Source: Rhodospirillaceae bacterium (GTDB lineage: Bacteria > Pseudomonadota > Alphaproteobacteria > CADEGL01). Taken from it: a stretch of 15,159 bases of DNA. The stretch covers positions 1 to 15,159 of the forward strand of contig JABIRQ010000468.1 of assembly GCA_018699755.1 (NCBI GenBank). Direction: 5' to 3'. The notes under the pieces are model-generated. The model saw nothing but the letters and a program-made list of their open reading frames with translations. It did not search any database and was not told the origin of the DNA. Shown one piece after another: positions 12,536-15,159 of this stretch; position 1 is the stretch's first letter; every line of letters begins with the position of its first letter. The translations under genes and the position numbers were made by a program.

Positions 12536-13147
12536 ATGACCCAAGCGCCCCGCCTGTTCGCCCCGGCGACGGCCCGCAATCGCGGTCCGATCCTGGATGT
12601 CCTTCGGCGTGTCCTGCCCGCTTCGGGTTCCGTGCTCGAGCTCGCGGCGGGCACCGGCGACCATGCCGCTTTTTTCGCCGAATCCCTGCCAGGGCTGGAC
12701 TGGCGCCCGACGGAAGCGGATCCACATCTGCTGCCGGAGATCGAAGCCCGGCGCCGAGCCGCCGGCCTTGCCAATCTCCGCGAAGCCGCCCTGCTCGCGA
12801 TCGACGGCCCGGATTGGCGCGCGCCCGACACGCCCCTGGCGGCGATCGTCGCGATCAATCTCTTGCATATCGCGCCTTGGCCGGTGGCCGAGCACCTGTT
12901 CGCCGGCGCCGGGCGCGCATTGGCGGAGAACGGGATACTGTTCCTCTACGGCCCCTATCGGCGCGACGGGGCCCATACCGCGCCGAGCAACGCGCAGTTC
13001 GACGCGATGCTGCGCCGGCACGATCCCGCCTGGGGGGTCCGCGACCTCGACGCGGTCGCACGGCTGGGCGAAGCCCATGGTCTGGCTCTGGACGAGACGG
13101 TCGCGATGCCCGCCAACAATCTCTCTCTGATCTTCCGGCGCGCCTAG
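12536..13147 (+). CDS. DUF938 family SAM-dependent methyltransferase-like protein
   Basis: The predicted 203-residue cytoplasmic protein has a class I methyltransferase fold. The SAM-binding glycine motif is LELAAGTGDHA (34-44), with an acidic residue after the second strand (TEADPH, 59-64) and INLLHIAPW (107-115) as the next core strand. The DUF938 signature YGPYRRDGAHTAPSNAQFD (138-156) is intact. The substrate of the family is not established. It is the only plus-strand gene in this part of the window. It diverges from the TerB gene and converges with the S4 gene, and the two stop codons share the bases CTAG (13144-13147). It may be a gene inserted into an otherwise conserved helicase-S4-ferredoxin-carD neighbourhood. 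The start is supported by the promoter-like sequence just ahead rather than by a ribosome site. Confidence 0.9.
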   Translation: MTQAPRLFAPATARNRGPILDVLRRVLPASGSVLELAAGTGDHAAFFAESLPGLDWRPTEADPHLLPEIEARRRAAGLANLREAALLAIDGPDWRAPDTPLAAIVAINLLHIAPWPVAEHLFAGAGRALAENGILFLYGPYRRDGAHTAPSNAQFDAMLRRHDPAWGVRDLDAVARLGEAHGLALDETVAMPANNLSLIFRRA

Positions 13148-13473
13148 CCGGCACGGCCTTCGCCCGCATCCTCCCCCCTGGGCGGCGCCAGGTCCTCATA
13201 GAGGGCGCGGGCCTCCGCGGCGGGGCCGCGCCGCTCGCCCAGGCCGACCACCCGGATTACCCGGATATCGCGGCCCTGGGGAAAGGTCAGGACATCGCCC
13301 ACGCGCACCCCGTAACTGGCCTTGCGGGTCTTGATCCGATTGATGCGCACGCGCCCGCGCTCGCACAGGCGAGTCGCCAGGTCCCTGGTCTTGAAGAAGC
13401 GGGCAAACCAGAGCCAGCGGTCCAGACGGCGGCTCTCGGCCCCCTCCTCGGCCGGGCCCGGCCTAGCGATCAA
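13144..13473 (-). CDS. S4-domain RNA-binding protein, Hsp15 (HslR)-like
   Basis: The predicted protein has 109 residues. The S4 domain starts at RLDRWLWFARFFKTRDLATR (16-35) and continues through RVRINRIKTRKASYGVRVGDVLTF (41-64). That layout is the Hsp15 type, which in E. coli binds stalled 50S subunits carrying peptidyl-tRNA. The C-terminus is short and charged. The start is the TTG at 13473, because TGA lies two codons upstream in frame and there is no later ATG or GTG before the domain. GAGAG about 8 nt upstream can serve as ribosome site. It overlaps the helicase gene's end by 11 bp, so it is translationally coupled to it. A role in RNA or ribosome handling together with the helicase is likely but inferred. 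Confidence 0.9.
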   Translation of the reverse strand: MIARPGPAEEGAESRRLDRWLWFARFFKTRDLATRLCERGRVRINRIKTRKASYGVRVGDVLTFPQGRDIRVIRVVGLGERRGPAAEARALYEDLAPPRGEDAGEGRAG

Positions 13474-15159
13474 ACTTCAACTCTCGAAGCACGGCGAAGG
13501 GTGAATTGGGGTCGGGTGCAGCGCGAGACGGGCGCGGCGCGCGCTTCGTCGCCCCGCTCTTCTTAGCGTCCCCGCCTTTCTTGATTTCTGGGCCTTTCTT
13601 GATTTCTGGGCCTTGCTCGATTTCAGAGTCGGCCCCGTTTTTCCGAACATGCGCCGGAGGCGCCGCCGCACCGCCGCGCTTGCCGGGGCGGGATCCCTTT
13701 CGCGACGATCGCCGCCGCCGCACCGGCGTATAGGTCTCGATGCCCTGCTCGGACGCGCGCCGAAAGCCGAGAGCGCGAAGAACTGGCCCCAGGGACTCGG
13801 CCTCGCAATCGACCGTGGCGGCAAGCAGCGGGGTCGCGACGAAAGGCCCCTGCCCGGCAAGGCGGCGCGCCTCCTCCGCCAGCTTCTCGGCCCGGTCCAC
13901 CCGGATCGCCCGACCGCCGAGCGCGATGCAGCCGACCGTCGCAAAAAACGATTCGGGCAGAGTCGAATCGAGCGGTGTGGAAACGGTTCCGTCGAGCGGG
14001 GCGGCGGGCGGATCGTCGAATTCGTGATGGACCGACCACAGCAACCGGCGCAAGCGCAGGGCCTCCGGCTTCAGAAGCGCCGGCAGATAGACCGCGTGAA
14101 GGCCGATGCGCAGACCCGCGGCCGCCAGGGCGCGACGCTCCGCCGGACCCAGGGCGCGCACCTGTTCCGCCACCCGCACCCGCGGCAGCGACCCCAGGGT
14201 CTCATCGAGTTGATAGGCCAGACCGCGCACGCCGCCGCCCAGATCGAGCGCGCCGAGGGCGCGAAGCGGCCGGAACGCGCGCGCGAGATGGCCCTCGATC
14301 CAGCGTGCGAGGCGGGCGCGGATGCGGTCGCGCAGGCCGGGTTCGAGCAATTCGCCGGCGCCCGGTGTCATGCGCGGCGCGATCCCGGGCGACAGAAGCC
14401 CCTCGCCCGGCGCGAGGCGGGCGATGACGGCGCCCCGCCAGGTGATCCGCCCGTCCCCGCGCAAGCCGAAGGTGCGGTCGGGCGCACCCTCCAACGCGGC
14501 GACCCGGCGCAGAATCTCGTCGCGCAGGCTGCGGCGCGCCGCCGTCAGGATGGCCCGTGCGTCCTCGCCCTCGGCCGAAGCGTCGGGCAGGAAGCGAAAC
14601 CCGTCCAGCCGGCCGACATGTTCGCCCTCGACCAGCACCTCGCCATTTTCCCGAACCGCGCCGATCAGCTTCTCGTCCTCGTCCATGCGACGCACCAGGA
14701 CGGCCGTGCGGCGATCGACGAACCGCTGGGTCAGACGCTCGTGCAGGGCGTCGGACAGGCGGTCCTCGATCGCCAGCGCCCGTTCCTGCCAATGGGCGGC
14801 GTCGTCGAGCCAGTCGCCGCGATGGGAGATATAGGTCCAGCTTCGGATATGGGCGATGCGGCCGGTCAGGGTGTCGATATCGCCGTCCATCCGGTCGATT
14901 CGCGCGACCTGGCCCGCGACCCAGTCGGCTGGCAGACGGCCGCCCGGCCCCGAGAGATGGCCGTAAAGCCGGGCCAGCAGACCGATATGGGTGTCCGACA
15001 GGATCTTGCGGAAATCGGGAACCTGGGCGACCTCCCACAGCAGGCGCAGGGCAGCCGGGTCGCGAGCACGCGCGGCCACCTCGGCGCGCCGCGCCAAGGC
15101 GATCAGGGACAGGTGATCCTCGGCATCGGTTTTGCGCCATAGAGCCGGGTCGGGCGGCG
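13463..15159 (-). CDS. Helicase-related protein, C-terminal 565 residues (5' end outside window)
   Basis: The open frame continues to the right edge without a start, so the gene is incomplete here. The visible part lacks the DEAD-box motor motifs and corresponds to the long C-terminal region of the alphaproteobacterial helicase found before S4 and fdxA genes. Its hallmark is IRSWTYISHRGDWLDDAAHW followed by RALAIEDRLSDALHERLTQ. RNA unwinding is the presumed role; this fragment gives no direct proof. The last 80 residues are a basic, low-complexity tail (RRRRSSRKGSRPGKRGG, then KK-rich repeats), often seen in RNA-binding helicases, and they end in NSPFAVLRELKFDR. The tail contains an 18-bp tandem repeat. 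A TTG at 15097 could look like a start, but homology-like coding sequence continues upstream of it. Confidence 0.85.
   Translation of the reverse strand, partial: PPDPALWRKTDAEDHLSLIALARRAEVAARARDPAALRLLWEVAQVPDFRKILSDTHIGLLARLYGHLSGPGGRLPADWVAGQVARIDRMDGDIDTLTGRIAHIRSWTYISHRGDWLDDAAHWQERALAIEDRLSDALHERLTQRFVDRRTAVLVRRMDEDEKLIGAVRENGEVLVEGEHVGRLDGFRFLPDASAEGEDARAILTAARRSLRDEILRRVAALEGAPDRTFGLRGDGRITWRGAVIARLAPGEGLLSPGIAPRMTPGAGELLEPGLRDRIRARLARWIEGHLARAFRPLRALGALDLGGGVRGLAYQLDETLGSLPRVRVAEQVRALGPAERRALAAAGLRIGLHAVYLPALLKPEALRLRRLLWSVHHEFDDPPAAPLDGTVSTPLDSTLPESFFATVGCIALGGRAIRVDRAEKLAEEARRLAGQGPFVATPLLAATVDCEAESLGPVLRALGFRRASEQGIETYTPVRRRRSSRKGSRPGKRGGAAAPPAHVRKNGADSEIEQGPEIKKGPEIKKGGDAKKSGATKRAPRPSRAAPDPNSPFAVLRELKFDR
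13574..13627. repeat. 18-bp tandem repeat in the helicase C-terminal tail
   Basis: GCCTTTCTTGATTTCTGG occurs twice exactly (13574-13591 and 13592-13609), followed by a diverged third copy (13610-13627, five changes). The in-frame unit encodes a hexapeptide of the form EIKKGP, read three times as EIEQGP, EIKKGP and EIKKGG. It is also clearly less GC-rich than its surroundings. Confidence 0.92.

Noticed and set aside
11935..13566. 543-codon plus-strand open frame spanning the TerB, DUF938 and S4 genes
   Set aside because: It overlaps three supported genes in the wrong frames and becomes Arg/Ala-rich noise.
13613..15142. 509-codon plus-strand open frame opposite the helicase
   Set aside because: Shadow of the helicase coding strand, whose conserved WTYISHRGDWLDD block is unmistakable.

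Overview
The window is GC-rich, densely coded DNA with many GTG and TTG starts. It most likely comes from the chromosome of an alphaproteobacterium, perhaps Rhodospirillales-like. The clearest evidence is the right end: the C-terminal part of a helicase, a small S4 RNA-binding protein, an FdxA-type 7Fe ferredoxin and a CarD regulator. This is a familiar alphaproteobacterial neighbourhood. No tRNA, rRNA, CRISPR array, insertion sequence or phage gene was seen.

Left part (1-3154). The start of an ABC transporter runs off the left edge on the minus strand. Next is a CaiB/BaiF-family CoA-transferase on the minus strand. Divergent from it are a YeeE/YedE-type membrane protein (thiosulfate/sulfur uptake family) and an overlapping small secreted protein of unknown function. 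These two converge on the next operon with only 7 bp between stop codons.

Central part (3162-10426). Six genes on the minus strand look like one catabolic cluster. In transcription order they are: an M20 metallo-amidohydrolase (N-carbamoyl-amino-acid hydrolase/ureidopropionase type); an ATZ/TRZ-type amidohydrolase; a 355-residue protein I do not recognise; a shortened relative of the succinyl-CoA synthetase beta subunit; a full-length alpha subunit with its phospho-histidine; and a CaiC-like AMP-forming acyl-CoA ligase. Plausible promoters precede the first and third genes. My inference is that C-N bonds of a nitrogenous, perhaps cyclic, substrate are hydrolysed and the resulting acid is handled as a CoA thioester. 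The substrate cannot be read from sequence.

The oddest element is the beta-subunit relative. It aligns well with SucC over its ends but lacks about 75 internal residues that form the nucleotide-binding part of the ATP-grasp fold, and the remaining Mg-nucleotide residues are changed. The adjacent alpha subunit keeps the catalytic His at position 246. The downstream ligase also has Arg at the usual A10 lysine. This pair is the best candidate here for undescribed biochemistry.

Right part (10535-15159). On the minus strand are carD (with a Lys/Thr/Pro-rich N-terminal tail and a rho-independent terminator), fdxA (with its own terminator), a TerB-family protein, an S4-domain protein and the helicase C-terminal part. 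A DUF938 methyltransferase is inserted on the plus strand. The TerB and DUF938 genes diverge, and both have promoter-like sequences so close to the start codon that their mRNAs may be leaderless.
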